Part shown: positions 33,304-42,362 of the stretch, in pieces | Layout of the letters: every line of letters starts with the position of its first letter | How positions within the stretch are numbered: position 1 is the first letter of the stretch | NCBI GenBank assembly: GCA_023382655.1 | Contig: JAHDWK010000007.1 | Coordinates: 62,001-126,000, forward strand | Reading direction: 5' to 3' | Source: Anaerolineae bacterium | GTDB taxonomy: Bacteria > Chloroflexota > Anaerolineae > Promineifilales > Promineifilaceae | DNA length: 64,000 bases | The notes under the pieces: model-generated | The model's database searches: none | What the model saw: the letters and a program-made list of their open reading frames with translations, nothing else | What the model was told of the DNA's origin: nothing | Made by a program: the position numbers and the translations under genes

Positions 33304-35982
33304 TTACGGCCGTAGCGAAGGCATCAACTCCTCCGCCGGAATACTGTTGGCCCAACGGTATTCAAATGTATCCTGAAAATCAGTGATGGCCTGCGGGTCA
33401 TCGGCGCCGATGTTAAATTCCGTCAGGCTGAAATAGTGGCTGCCCCAGGCGCTGTAGTGGAAATTCTGGCTGCCCACAATCAAAAAAGCGTCATCAATGC
33501 TGAGTGATTTGTTGTGAATTTTGCCGCTGTAAAAGCGAATCTCCACCAGATCACGTAGACCACGCTCCGCCAATTCGTCCACCAATGCCTGAATCGCCAC
33601 CCGATTTTCTGCGCCATTCATCGGCTCCCGCTCCACCAGGATGCGCGCTGGAATCTGTTTTGCCTCCACCGTCTCCAAAATCGCTTCCAAAAAGGGCAGG
33701 GCATTGTTTTGATAATCACATATTCCCTGAAAGATGATGGCCGCCATACACAACAGTTCTAAGGAGAAATTGACCTGGAAAATGTCAATTTTCTCCTCGG
33801 CAGCGCGGATGGCCGCCTCAACGGCCGCATCCCCCGCCAGATACTTTTCGGTGCGGTACATGGGGAAGGCGTGGCTGCTGGCATCTTCCGGGACGTACAA
33901 ACGCAGCACTTCCGGTATGTGGTCGGCTACGGCCGTAGCCCGCACACACACCCGCCGCCACACATTCTCCGCAAAGCCCACCAGTTCATCACAGACCAAC
34001 TGGTCAGATTGCGACCACTGGTCGTCATAAGCCGCCCGCGCCGCCTGCGCCACCGGCCCGGTGATATGAATGCCCAGGTCATACATATCAATACCCAGGC
34101 CGGAGGGGTGGTCGCTGGCAAAATGCTGGTAGCTGTAATTAAAACCGGCGGCCATCACCGTTTGGCCGTCTACAATCACCATTTTGGTGTGCATATGCGG
34201 CCAACGGCCGTCAAAATCGGCAATCTCCACCCGCCAGCCCAACTCCTCATTCACCAGTTCCGGCAGCCCGGCCGCCCGCAAATCTTCCACCACATGCCAG
34301 TTGTGGTCCGGCACCGGAAAGAGCGACAACTGGGGCATATTGCCGGTGAGGATGCGCACCGTCATCCCTTTGGGGTAGGCCGCCGGATTCTCCTTCACCC
34401 GATGGTAGAGGGTGACAATAGCGTCCGCCAGGGTACTGCCGGGGCTGTCTGTGCCGGTCGGCCTGTCCCACTGCATAATGCCAAACAGCACCTCATACTG
34501 GGCCGTCAGCGCCATCTCCGCCACAGCGTCAAACGCCCCGTTGGGCGTGGCCGGGAAGCGGCTGTTCTCTTCGGGATTGGGGGTAAAGAGCAGCGCCTCA
34601 TAGCGGTGGCCGCAGATGAGTAGCTGCTCGCCGGCCGCCAGATATGGCGGCTGATTCAGCGCCTCATAAACGGCCTGTTCGATATTGTTCAGATCAGGAT
34701 CGGTGCAGTCATAGGGGGTTTGGGTGGTGTAGTAAACGGCCGTGCCCTCTTCCCACGTCAGATGTAAACGGCCGTCCTCGTCGGCCGCCAGCACAGGTTC
34801 CACTGCTGCCTCTGTCTGGGCCACAATGGCCGCTTCTGACCAGACCCCATTCCGCCGCACACTTTCGTAAAGGAGCGATTGGTCATTGACCACCACGCCG
34901 GTTGTTTTGATGGCCTCGGTTGAATACCAGACGACATGACCATTGCCATCACCAGCCACCGCCAATGCCGGACGGCCGTGACAGCGGGGAAATTGTATCG
35001 TCTCCTGCTCCCCTGTCGGCGTCTGCACCACCACCTGCCCCTCTGGGCTGCACCAGGCCTGCCAGGGTGAGGCAGCACCGCCAGCCAACACCGGTGGCAC
35101 ATCAGCCACAGAGTCTAGGGGCTGTGCTTCGGCCCACCAGCTACCCTGCGCGTTGATAGGCACAAGTGTTTGCAGATCGGCCGGGACGATGCGGATCAGT
35201 TCGATGATTTTCCAGGTGATGGCGAATACGGCCGTGACCACCACCACCAGCACCACAATTCGCAGCCAACGGGGCATCGGCCTCGCCCGTTCTCCCTTCG
35301 TCGCCGCGCCAGCAGCCAGCCAATGGTAAGCCCAGCCTAACCCTGCGCCGCCGCCCGCGCCCAGCAGCAAAAAGAGCCAGACCACAAATAACCAATCCGG
35401 CAGCCAGTTCAAAAAATGGTGCGCTTCGTGCCAGTAGACAAATAATCCCACCAGCGCCCCACCGGCCATAAAACCGGCCACACTGCCCGCCACCACCCGC
35501 CAGGATTGGCGCAGTTTGCTGGTGAAAATCGCCAGGAATAAACCAGCCAGCAGCCCATAGAGCAATCCATAGAAGGTAAAGAGCGTGATGGCGGCTAACG
35601 GCCGTCTGTCGGCCGGGTCGTACTGGAAGGCGACGACGGCCGTGACAAAAATCAGCGGCAGCGACAGAAGAGCCAGAGGTAGCCCCAAACTCAACGCACT
35701 GCGACGGATGAAACGGGCGGGCGATTCGATCTGTTCCACGCGGGTAAGCGCCCAACCACCCAGGCCGCCGCCCAACGCCCCCGCTCCACCTACGACCAAC
35801 AGTCCCAACACCAACCCCATCAGCAGCCGAATAAAAAACTGGCTGTCCGGCACAGCTTGTGTCGCCAGCCGAATGAAACTCAGCCGCAACACCCAGACCA
35901 ATGCCAACCCGCCCAATGCCAGCCCACCCCCATAACCGAGGGCGCTGGTGAGTATGGTACGGCCGTAACTATTCTCTCTCAT
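33304..35982 (-). CDS. Membrane-anchored phospholipase D-like protein, copy A
   Basis: The 892-residue protein begins with about seven transmembrane helices (residues about 10-275, small-residue rich), a short beta-propeller-like extracytoplasmic part (SPWQAWCSPEGQVVVQTP, GRPALAVAGDGNGHVVWYS, GRLHLTWEEGTAVYYT) and then a PLD superfamily region with two HKD motifs, HTKMVIVDGQTVMAAGFNYS and HNKSLSIDDAFLIVGSQNFH. Two HKDs form one active site in cardiolipin synthases and phospholipases D, so it probably cleaves or transfers phosphodiester bonds outside the membrane. It is a tandem paralogue of the next gene. The ATG before RENSYGR is chosen; a GTG two codons upstream is possible; no clear RBS. 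Confidence 0.85.
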   Translation of the reverse strand: MRENSYGRTILTSALGYGGGLALGGLALVWVLRLSFIRLATQAVPDSQFFIRLLMGLVLGLLVVGGAGALGGGLGGWALTRVEQIESPARFIRRSALSLGLPLALLSLPLIFVTAVVAFQYDPADRRPLAAITLFTFYGLLYGLLAGLFLAIFTSKLRQSWRVVAGSVAGFMAGGALVGLFVYWHEAHHFLNWLPDWLFVVWLFLLLGAGGGAGLGWAYHWLAAGAATKGERARPMPRWLRIVVLVVVVTAVFAITWKIIELIRIVPADLQTLVPINAQGSWWAEAQPLDSVADVPPVLAGGAASPWQAWCSPEGQVVVQTPTGEQETIQFPRCHGRPALAVAGDGNGHVVWYSTEAIKTTGVVVNDQSLLYESVRRNGVWSEAAIVAQTEAAVEPVLAADEDGRLHLTWEEGTAVYYTTQTPYDCTDPDLNNIEQAVYEALNQPPYLAAGEQLLICGHRYEALLFTPNPEENSRFPATPNGAFDAVAEMALTAQYEVLFGIMQWDRPTGTDSPGSTLADAIVTLYHRVKENPAAYPKGMTVRILTGNMPQLSLFPVPDHNWHVVEDLRAAGLPELVNEELGWRVEIADFDGRWPHMHTKMVIVDGQTVMAAGFNYSYQHFASDHPSGLGIDMYDLGIHITGPVAQAARAAYDDQWSQSDQLVCDELVGFAENVWRRVCVRATAVADHIPEVLRLYVPEDASSHAFPMYRTEKYLAGDAAVEAAIRAAEEKIDIFQVNFSLELLCMAAIIFQGICDYQNNALPFLEAILETVEAKQIPARILVEREPMNGAENRVAIQALVDELAERGLRDLVEIRFYSGKIHNKSLSIDDAFLIVGSQNFHYSAWGSHYFSLTEFNIGADDPQAITDFQDTFEYRWANSIPAEELMPSLRP

Positions 35983-35992
35983 ACACACTATC

Positions 35993-36025
35993 AGAAATCC
36001 GATTTCTCAAAGAAATCGGATTTCT
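35993..36025. terminator. 15-bp hairpin between the two PLD-like genes
   Basis: AGAAATCCGATTTCT, loop CAA, AGAAATCGGATTTCT, a perfect stem. It lies downstream of copy B and immediately upstream of copy A on the minus strand. A T run is lacking, so it may be a weak terminator or an mRNA-stability element. Confidence 0.6.
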
Positions 36026-36034
36026 CCACGTGAC

Positions 36035-39000
36035 CTACGGTGCCAACGCGGGCATCAATTCCTCCGCCGGAATGCTGTCCGCCCATCGCGCCTCAAAAGC
36101 GGTCTGGAAATCTTCAATCGCCTGCGGGTTATCCGTGCCAATGCTGAATTCCGTCAGACTAAACGGGGTACTGCCCCATGAACTATAGTGGAAATTGTGG
36201 CTGCCAATGATCAGGAATTGGTCGTCCACATTCACCGCTTTGCTATGCAGTTTGCCACTATAAAAGCGAATTTCCACCAGGTCACGCAGGCCACGCTCCT
36301 CCAATTCCTCCATCATGGCCTGGATAGCCACCCTGTTTTCCATGCCATTCATCGCCTCTTTCTCCACCAGAATACGCACCGGGATGCGTCTGGCATCAAC
36401 GGTTTCCACCAATGCCGTCATAAAGGGCAGGGCGTTTTCTTCATAGGTGCAGATGCCCTGGAAAACGACAGCCGCATCACACATGAGTTCCAGAGAGAAA
36501 TTCACCTCCGAGATGTCTATTTTTTCTTCGGCGGCGCGGAGGGCGGCTTCAATGGCCGCGTCCCCGGCCAGATGGTTTTCGGTGCGGTAGAGGGCATAGG
36601 CGTCCGCGTTGGCATCGGCCGGGACATAGTATTTCAGCACTTCGGGGATATGGGTGACAACGGCCGTGCCCCGGTCACAACCCTGCCGCCACAAATCTTC
36701 ATACTCATTCACCAATTCCGTGCACACCAGCGTGTCCGAGCCGGCCCACAAATCATCATACGCCGCCCGCGCCGCCTGCACCACCGGCCCGGTCATGTGG
36801 ATACCAAAATCCACCATGCCCAGCCCCAACTCGGATGGATGTTCCTGGGAAAAGTGCAGGTAGCTGTAGTTGTATCCGGCAGCCATCATCGTCTTGCCAT
36901 CCACAATCATGATCTTGGTGTGCATATGCGGCCATTGGCCGTCAAAGTCGGCAATCTCCACCCGCCAGCCAATCTCCTCATTCACCAGTTCCGGCAGCCC
37001 GGCATCATGCAAATCGGCCAACACATTCCAGGTCTGGTCATCGGCCGGCAGCAAGGAAACGATCGGCATGTTGCCGGTGAGAATGCGCACCGTCATCCCC
37101 TTAGGGTACTGCTCCGGGTCAGCTTTAACACGGTCGTAAATGTCTACCACGGCCTGCGCCAGGGTGCTGCCGGGGCTGGGTTCATTGCTGGGCACATCCC
37201 ACTGCATCACGCCAAACAGCACTTCATATTGCGCCGGTTCGCTCATCTCCGCCACCCGGTCAAACGCGCCATTGAGGGTAGGCGCTTGCCCTACTGCCAG
37301 CACGGGATTAGGGGTGTAAAAGAGGCTCTCGTATCGGTTGCCGCAGACGGGCAATTGTTCATCTTCTGGTTTGAAGATGGATTGGTTGAGGGCGTCGTAA
37401 ACGGCCTGTTCAATAGTGTTCAAGTCAGGGTTGGCGCAATCATATGGCGTTTGGGAGGTGTAGGTCACGGCCGTACCCTCCGCCCACACCAGATGTAACG
37501 TCCCCTCAGACACGGCCGTCAGTTGCGGTTCCGCCGCGCCTGTCTGGCTGATAATGGCCGCTTCTGACCAGGCCCCGTTGCGCCGCACACTTTCATAGAG
37601 CAGCGACTCATCTTGGGCGGTCACGCCGGTCACTTTCAGCACCTCTGCCGAATGCCAGACGGCGTGGAGATGGCCGTCACCATCTTGCGCCAGAGCCACA
37701 CGGCCGTGACAGGATGGCAATGCAATTATCTCCTGCACGGCGGCGGGCGTTTGCACCGTCACCTGACCATCCAGGCTGCACCAGGCCAGATAGACACCAT
37801 TCGCCGTTGCCAGAATAGCCGGGGATTGGCCTGCGGCCACCTCTACCGGTGGCGACCAGCCACTACCATCCAGATTGCTGGTGAAAATGCGCTCTGTATC
37901 AGCAAAGATGAGTTGGAAACGGCCGTTGCCCGTCGCGGCCACCTGGGGCTGTTCCGGGCTGCCCCCGGCAATAACACAGCCAGACACACCTGCTGCGGGC
38001 GACTGCGCGGCCGGCCAGGCAGCATAGGCCAGCCCGCTGCCCTCCTGCCAGACGGCCATGACCAGACCGTCAGCGTCTATGGTGATGGTGGCATGGCGGG
38101 CATTGCCGCTGCCACAACCGGCGGGGAGCGGGGTGGGTGGTGTGCAGTTGTTTTGCTGGCAACGGCCGTAAACCATCTGCCCCGCCCCGGTTTGCCACAC
38201 CAGATGCGCCTGTCCCTGGCTGTCGGCCACTCCCGCCGGATTGGCGGCGGCCCCGGCCGCATCATTGGACACGTTGACCGGCGTGCCGGTTGCGGGCGCG
38301 TAGAAAATATCACCCGCGTTAACCCACGTTATAAAGGGCGTTCCATCCCCGGCGACAAATACGGTTGGCTGCTTCCCGGTCGCAACCGGCTGCAAATCGG
38401 CCCAATGTGTGCCCTGCGCTCCCACCGGAATAATAGCTTGCAAATCGGCGTCACGGTAACGAATGAGATTGATTAAGTTCCAGACGACCACCAGTCCGAC
38501 GGCTGTAACCATCAGCAAGAGCACAGCACGGGTAATCTGCCACCAGCGTGGCGCGGGGCGTGTCTCCTTAATCGCTTCGCGCTGGGCCAGCCAATGGTAA
38601 GCCAGCCCCAACACCGCCCCGCCGACGGCTCCGGTCAGCAGGAACAAAAGCGGCACATACAACAGCGTGGGCAGTTCAGCAAACAACCCTCTGGCTTCAC
38701 GCCAATAGACAAACAGCCCCATCACGCCGCCGCCCAGGGTAAAACCAGCAATACTGCCGAGCAGCACCCGCCAGGAGTGCCGCAGTTTGCTGGTGAAAAG
38801 CGCCAGGAAAATCCCGGCCAGCAGCCCAAAGAGAAAGCCATAAAAAGCAAAAAGGGTAATGAGGGGCCACGGCCGTCGGTCGGCCGGATCATAATAAAAC
38901 GCGACCAGCGCCGTGAGAAAAAGCAGGGGGATGATGAGAATGCCGAGCGCCAGCCCCAGACTGAGTGCACCGCGCCGGATGAGCCGCTTTGGGGAAGCAC

Positions 39001-39253
39001 CCGTCTCCACCCGGCTGATGGCCCAGCCGCCCAGTGCGCCGCCAGACGCCCCCGCGCCACCCGCTAAAACCAACCCCAAAACCAGCCCCACCAGCAGGCG
39101 AATAAACACCTGGTCGTCTGGCAAAGGGCCGGTTATCAACCCAATCAGGTTCAGGCGCAAAATCAGGCCAAATACCAGAACCCCTAATGCCAGCCCACCA
39201 CCGTAACCGGCGGCGCCGTAAAGAGCGGTACGGCCGTAACTTCCTTCCCTCAT
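36035..39253 (-). CDS. Membrane-anchored phospholipase D-like protein, copy B
   Basis: The 1072-residue paralogue of copy A has the same order: about seven N-terminal helices, an extracytoplasmic propeller-like region and a PLD part with HKD motifs HTKIMIVDGKTMMAAGYNYS and HSKAVNVDDQFLIIGSHNFH. It is longer because the propeller region has about 180 extra residues (TVFVAGDGTPFITWVNAG, QAHLVWQTGAGQMVYG, GLVMAVWQEGSGLAYA), enough for a full sialidase-like or TolB-like propeller. The ATG before REGSYGR follows GGAGGAAT at good spacing. The two copies are probably co-transcribed (B then A). Substrate unknown; a phospholipid or a cell-wall teichoic-type polymer are both possible. Confidence 0.86.
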   Translation of the reverse strand: MREGSYGRTALYGAAGYGGGLALGVLVFGLILRLNLIGLITGPLPDDQVFIRLLVGLVLGLVLAGGAGASGGALGGWAISRVETGASPKRLIRRGALSLGLALGILIIPLLFLTALVAFYYDPADRRPWPLITLFAFYGFLFGLLAGIFLALFTSKLRHSWRVLLGSIAGFTLGGGVMGLFVYWREARGLFAELPTLLYVPLLFLLTGAVGGAVLGLAYHWLAQREAIKETRPAPRWWQITRAVLLLMVTAVGLVVVWNLINLIRYRDADLQAIIPVGAQGTHWADLQPVATGKQPTVFVAGDGTPFITWVNAGDIFYAPATGTPVNVSNDAAGAAANPAGVADSQGQAHLVWQTGAGQMVYGRCQQNNCTPPTPLPAGCGSGNARHATITIDADGLVMAVWQEGSGLAYAAWPAAQSPAAGVSGCVIAGGSPEQPQVAATGNGRFQLIFADTERIFTSNLDGSGWSPPVEVAAGQSPAILATANGVYLAWCSLDGQVTVQTPAAVQEIIALPSCHGRVALAQDGDGHLHAVWHSAEVLKVTGVTAQDESLLYESVRRNGAWSEAAIISQTGAAEPQLTAVSEGTLHLVWAEGTAVTYTSQTPYDCANPDLNTIEQAVYDALNQSIFKPEDEQLPVCGNRYESLFYTPNPVLAVGQAPTLNGAFDRVAEMSEPAQYEVLFGVMQWDVPSNEPSPGSTLAQAVVDIYDRVKADPEQYPKGMTVRILTGNMPIVSLLPADDQTWNVLADLHDAGLPELVNEEIGWRVEIADFDGQWPHMHTKIMIVDGKTMMAAGYNYSYLHFSQEHPSELGLGMVDFGIHMTGPVVQAARAAYDDLWAGSDTLVCTELVNEYEDLWRQGCDRGTAVVTHIPEVLKYYVPADANADAYALYRTENHLAGDAAIEAALRAAEEKIDISEVNFSLELMCDAAVVFQGICTYEENALPFMTALVETVDARRIPVRILVEKEAMNGMENRVAIQAMMEELEERGLRDLVEIRFYSGKLHSKAVNVDDQFLIIGSHNFHYSSWGSTPFSLTEFSIGTDNPQAIEDFQTAFEARWADSIPAEELMPALAP

Positions 39254-39449
39254 TCTATTCCTCCAAACCAAAACAAGTTCATAGTTGGCGGTTTACCGCC
39301 TGCGGTTAACAGCAAAATGGCGTGCAGAATGCAGCCCGTTCGTACCCTTTCCGCAGATGCGCCGCTGAGAAAATGGTCGCAAATTAAGGTAATCTATTCT
39401 AAACTAACCGCTAACTTGCGACGAACGGCATAGATGCAAGTGGGTAATT

Positions 39450-39516
39450 GAGTTATTGGGTAACTGTGCCGTTCCCCGTCAATTGTTCAAACACCTGATT
39501 ACCCAATAATTAACTC
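39450..39516. repeat. Imperfect hairpin GAGTTATTGGGTAA
   Basis: GAGTTATTGGGTAA (39450-39463) pairs with TTACCCAATAATTAACTC (39499-39516) with a small bulge. It occupies the 3' half of a 277-base spacer between divergent genes; the remaining part is unremarkable, with no promoter I would name. Confidence 0.6.
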
Positions 39517-39530
39517 TTTGGAGACCGAGC

Positions 39531-41201
39531 ATGATACGCACCAGATACCTTGTCTTATTCATGGCGATTTTTTTCGTCACATCGCTGGCCTGTAATGCTT
39601 TTGCCGGGAATGTGGAACCGGAGTTTGAACTGCCACCGCCAACATTTGTCTCTACGCTCCCGTCGGGAGAAGAGGCCACGGTATCAGGCGCAGCGCCCAC
39701 GGTGACGCTGCCCGGAACGGGCACTCAGGTGGCCGAGAATACGACCGTACCCATTGCCGGCCCTTTTGCCACCATGCTAGTAGACCTGAATGTGCGCACC
39801 GGCCCTGGTGTGCAGTATGACCGGGTGGGCTTTTTGCTGCAAGGGGAAAGCGTGCCCCTTATTGGCCGCGACCCCACCTCCGGTTGGTGGAAGATTCAAT
39901 GTCCAGTCGCCATCGGCGGGTCTGACTGTTGGATTTCCGGCGGGGCACAATATGCCCAGACGACGAACGCCGACAGTGTACCGGTAGCGGCCGTTCCCCC
40001 CACGCCCACGGCCCCGCCGACGCCCACCGCTACCCCCACTCCAGAGGCAGGCACACAAGTTGCCGGTGGCACCGGCCTGCTGGCATATGCCGACAATACC
40101 GGTTTGTGGGTCGTGCCCTTGAATTTAGGGCAGAATCCACCCACCGCCGGGACGCCCATCCAACTGGCAACGGATACCGACATTTCACAACCGATCATTT
40201 CGCCGGACGGCCGTAAAGTGGCCTTCCTGCGCGGCAATAATGAATCGAACGTGTTGGGCTACATGAATACTGATGGCAGCGGCGGCGACTTCCTGGTGAC
40301 ATCCCGCAGCATCCCCAATGCCAGCGGTTCCGCCGACGCCACCGTGTTGATTGACCAGATCGCCTGGCTGTCAGACAGCCAATCGCTGGCCTTCAGCAGC
40401 CAGGCGGTGAACCAGGTTGGCCCTGGCGCCGCACCCCAATCCGACCTGTGGATGGCGCCGCTAAACGGCTCACCGCAGGCACGTTTTGCTGCCGGGCAGG
40501 GCGGACATCGCTTTAACATTTCGCCCGACGGGGCGCGGGTGTTGTTTAGTCTGCCGGAAAGCCTGGTGCAGGTGAATATGGATGGCAGCAACCGGCAGAC
40601 GGTATTGACCTTTGCTTTTGTAAACACGGCCAGTGAATATGCCTATGTGCCGATGACGCAGTGGGTGGGCAGTGGGAATTCGGCGGTCACGGCCGTGTCC
40701 AGCCAGGACCCCTGGCAAAGTGATGCCTCAGCCTCACTCTACCGTATTGCCAACGCCAATGCCCTGGTACAGGGCAGCCTACCCGGCAATATCTTGTTTA
40801 ACCCGGTGCAGTGGAGCAGCGATGGCAGCAAACTGGCCTATGTGCAGTTCGTTCCTGATGGCTCAAACACCCAAACATTGATCCTGGCCGATGGCAGCGG
40901 CAGTAATGGACAATCGTACCGCACCGGACAAAATTTGCGTTCTTTTGGTTGGAACTCTGCCAATGCGCATGTTTTGTATGCCGGTGAAGGGTTCTTTGGC
41001 GTGGGGGAGGTCGGCAGCACCCCAACGGAAGTGCTGATCCCGGTGGGTCTGTTTGATGCCCAATGGCTAAACAACACGGCTTACGTGATGAGCCTGGGCA
41101 CAGGCAATGTGTGGAACCTGACCAGCGGCAACCTGACCGGCGACACCGAAATCGTCGCCACCGCCACCGGAACTGTGCAATTTGATGTCTGGACGCCATA
41201 G
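39531..41201 (+). CDS. Lipoprotein with SH3 domain and TolB-like propeller
   Basis: The 556-residue protein has a lipobox (VTSLAC, Cys about 21), a linker, a bacterial SH3 domain (about 82-145: VDLNVRTGPGVQYDRVGFLLQGE, WWKIQC), a Thr/Pro linker (PPTPTAPPTPTATPTPE) and a C-terminal TolB/WD40-like propeller (about 180-555: IISPDGRKVAFLRG, FNISPDGARVLFS, VQWSSDGSKLAYVQ). SH3b domains bind cell-wall peptides, so it may be a wall-associated sensor or scaffold. Four other proteins in the window have similar propellers. RBS GGAGA precedes the ATG. Confidence 0.82.
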   Translation: MIRTRYLVLFMAIFFVTSLACNAFAGNVEPEFELPPPTFVSTLPSGEEATVSGAAPTVTLPGTGTQVAENTTVPIAGPFATMLVDLNVRTGPGVQYDRVGFLLQGESVPLIGRDPTSGWWKIQCPVAIGGSDCWISGGAQYAQTTNADSVPVAAVPPTPTAPPTPTATPTPEAGTQVAGGTGLLAYADNTGLWVVPLNLGQNPPTAGTPIQLATDTDISQPIISPDGRKVAFLRGNNESNVLGYMNTDGSGGDFLVTSRSIPNASGSADATVLIDQIAWLSDSQSLAFSSQAVNQVGPGAAPQSDLWMAPLNGSPQARFAAGQGGHRFNISPDGARVLFSLPESLVQVNMDGSNRQTVLTFAFVNTASEYAYVPMTQWVGSGNSAVTAVSSQDPWQSDASASLYRIANANALVQGSLPGNILFNPVQWSSDGSKLAYVQFVPDGSNTQTLILADGSGSNGQSYRTGQNLRSFGWNSANAHVLYAGEGFFGVGEVGSTPTEVLIPVGLFDAQWLNNTAYVMSLGTGNVWNLTSGNLTGDTEIVATATGTVQFDVWTP

Positions 41202-41206
41202 GGAAG

Positions 41207-41262
41207 TGCCAGGCAAGGGGCAGACATTGGTTAGCCAAAGCCGTTTTGCCCCTTGCCTGGCA
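41207..41262. repeat. Spacer hairpin TGCCAGGCAAGGGGCA
   Basis: 16-bp perfect arms (41207-41222 and 41247-41262) with a 24-base loop, directly after the stop of the SH3 lipoprotein. Same family as 27711-27771. Confidence 0.85.
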
Positions 41263-41344
41263 TTGCGGTTACTGCTGGACGGCCGTGCCTCAAAGAATTA
41301 GACTCTTGGCAGTTAAGTATTGACTTTTAGGAAGAAGTTAGACC

Positions 41345-41680
41345 ATGACCCTGGAAATCCAACCCGTTAAACAACCTGATTGGACGCCTTTAGCCTACGA
41401 AGGCTGTACTAACGTGACCTACAAGTCACTTCTGAAACGCGACCACGTAGCCCTGGCCATGCTACGTTTCGGCCACAACGCCACCATCCACGAACATGCC
41501 GCTGACATAGACATTGACGTCATTTGCCTGGAAGGGCAGGGTTTCACCAGCGTCGGCGGCGAGCAGGCAGCCATTCGTGCTGGACAGCGCATTCAATGGC
41601 CGGCCGACGAACCCCATCGTCTCTGGACGGAGAAAAGCGAAATGATTACACTGATGGTAGAGCATGTACGAGCAAGTTAA
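41345..41680 (+). CDS. Cupin-domain protein
   Basis: The 111-residue protein is a single-domain cupin: first motif around HNATIHEHAADIDIDVICLEGQG with two His, second around GQRIQWPADEPHRLW with a His. The metal site therefore seems complete. Small cupins of this type bind a metal and a small ligand; no substrate can be named. AGGAAGAAG lies upstream of the ATG. It stands alone. Confidence 0.8.
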   Translation: MTLEIQPVKQPDWTPLAYEGCTNVTYKSLLKRDHVALAMLRFGHNATIHEHAADIDIDVICLEGQGFTSVGGEQAAIRAGQRIQWPADEPHRLWTEKSEMITLMVEHVRAS

Positions 41681-41767
41681 AGGGTTGTGTGACATTGAAG
41701 CAAACCGGGAGATTGCCCGGCGGACAGTAAAGATTTGGGAATTCCTGGTATCAACTAAGCTCAGAAT

Positions 41768-42313
41768 ATGGAAGAGTTGCTTCGGTTGGCCGGTTTAATT
41801 GATCTGAGAAATGAGATTGCCGGTAAGATAACGGCACTAATCGGCCGTCCTGCCTACATTGGACATATTGGGGAATACATTGCCTCCAAGATTTTCGACA
41901 TTACTCTCCAGGAATCTGCGGCCGCGAAAAGCATTGATGGTTATTTTTTAAGCGGACAGCTTGCCAATTGCTCAGTGAATGTAAAATGGTATGGAAAACA
42001 AGATGGGTTACTGGATATAACGTCTCATGCCCAACCAGATTATTATCTTGTCTTTGCAGGCCCCTATGGCAGCGCAGGCTCATCCAGAGGCGAAATCCGG
42101 CCGTGGTTAATTGAAACTGTGTATTTATTCAAGGCCGACACACTCGTCATGTCATTGCAACAGCGTGGTACAAAAATTGGCATAGCTACCAGCATTCCAA
42201 AGCAGTTCTGGAATGAGGCAGAGATTTATCCTTCCCAAAATAATCCCCGGCTGATTTTATCCGCCGAGCAGAAAAAACTTCTGGCCCTATTTGGGTCAAA
42301 GATGCGTTATTAG
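41768..42313 (+). CDS. Hypothetical protein
   Basis: A 181-residue soluble protein. It contains IGHIGEYIASKIFDI, then SIDGYFLSGQLANCSVNVKWYG and DYYLVFAGPYG, a layout (an IGE...A helix followed by a beta-hairpin ending in VNVKW) reminiscent of PD-(D/E)XK-like or DUF6998-like proteins, where E, D and K would form a metal site. That is a fold-level guess only. It begins without a visible RBS, and has fewer octamers and more AT than neighbours, which could point to transfer. Confidence 0.6.
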   Translation: MEELLRLAGLIDLRNEIAGKITALIGRPAYIGHIGEYIASKIFDITLQESAAAKSIDGYFLSGQLANCSVNVKWYGKQDGLLDITSHAQPDYYLVFAGPYGSAGSSRGEIRPWLIETVYLFKADTLVMSLQQRGTKIGIATSIPKQFWNEAEIYPSQNNPRLILSAEQKKLLALFGSKMRY

Positions 42314-42362
42314 ACGAAAGTAAACTGAACCTGAACCGTATATCAGCATAAGGAGATACACC

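Noticed and set aside
41768..42313. A restriction or antiphage nuclease
   Set aside because: The E...D...VxVK-like order is suggestive, but no partner gene, specificity subunit or convincing active site could be seen.
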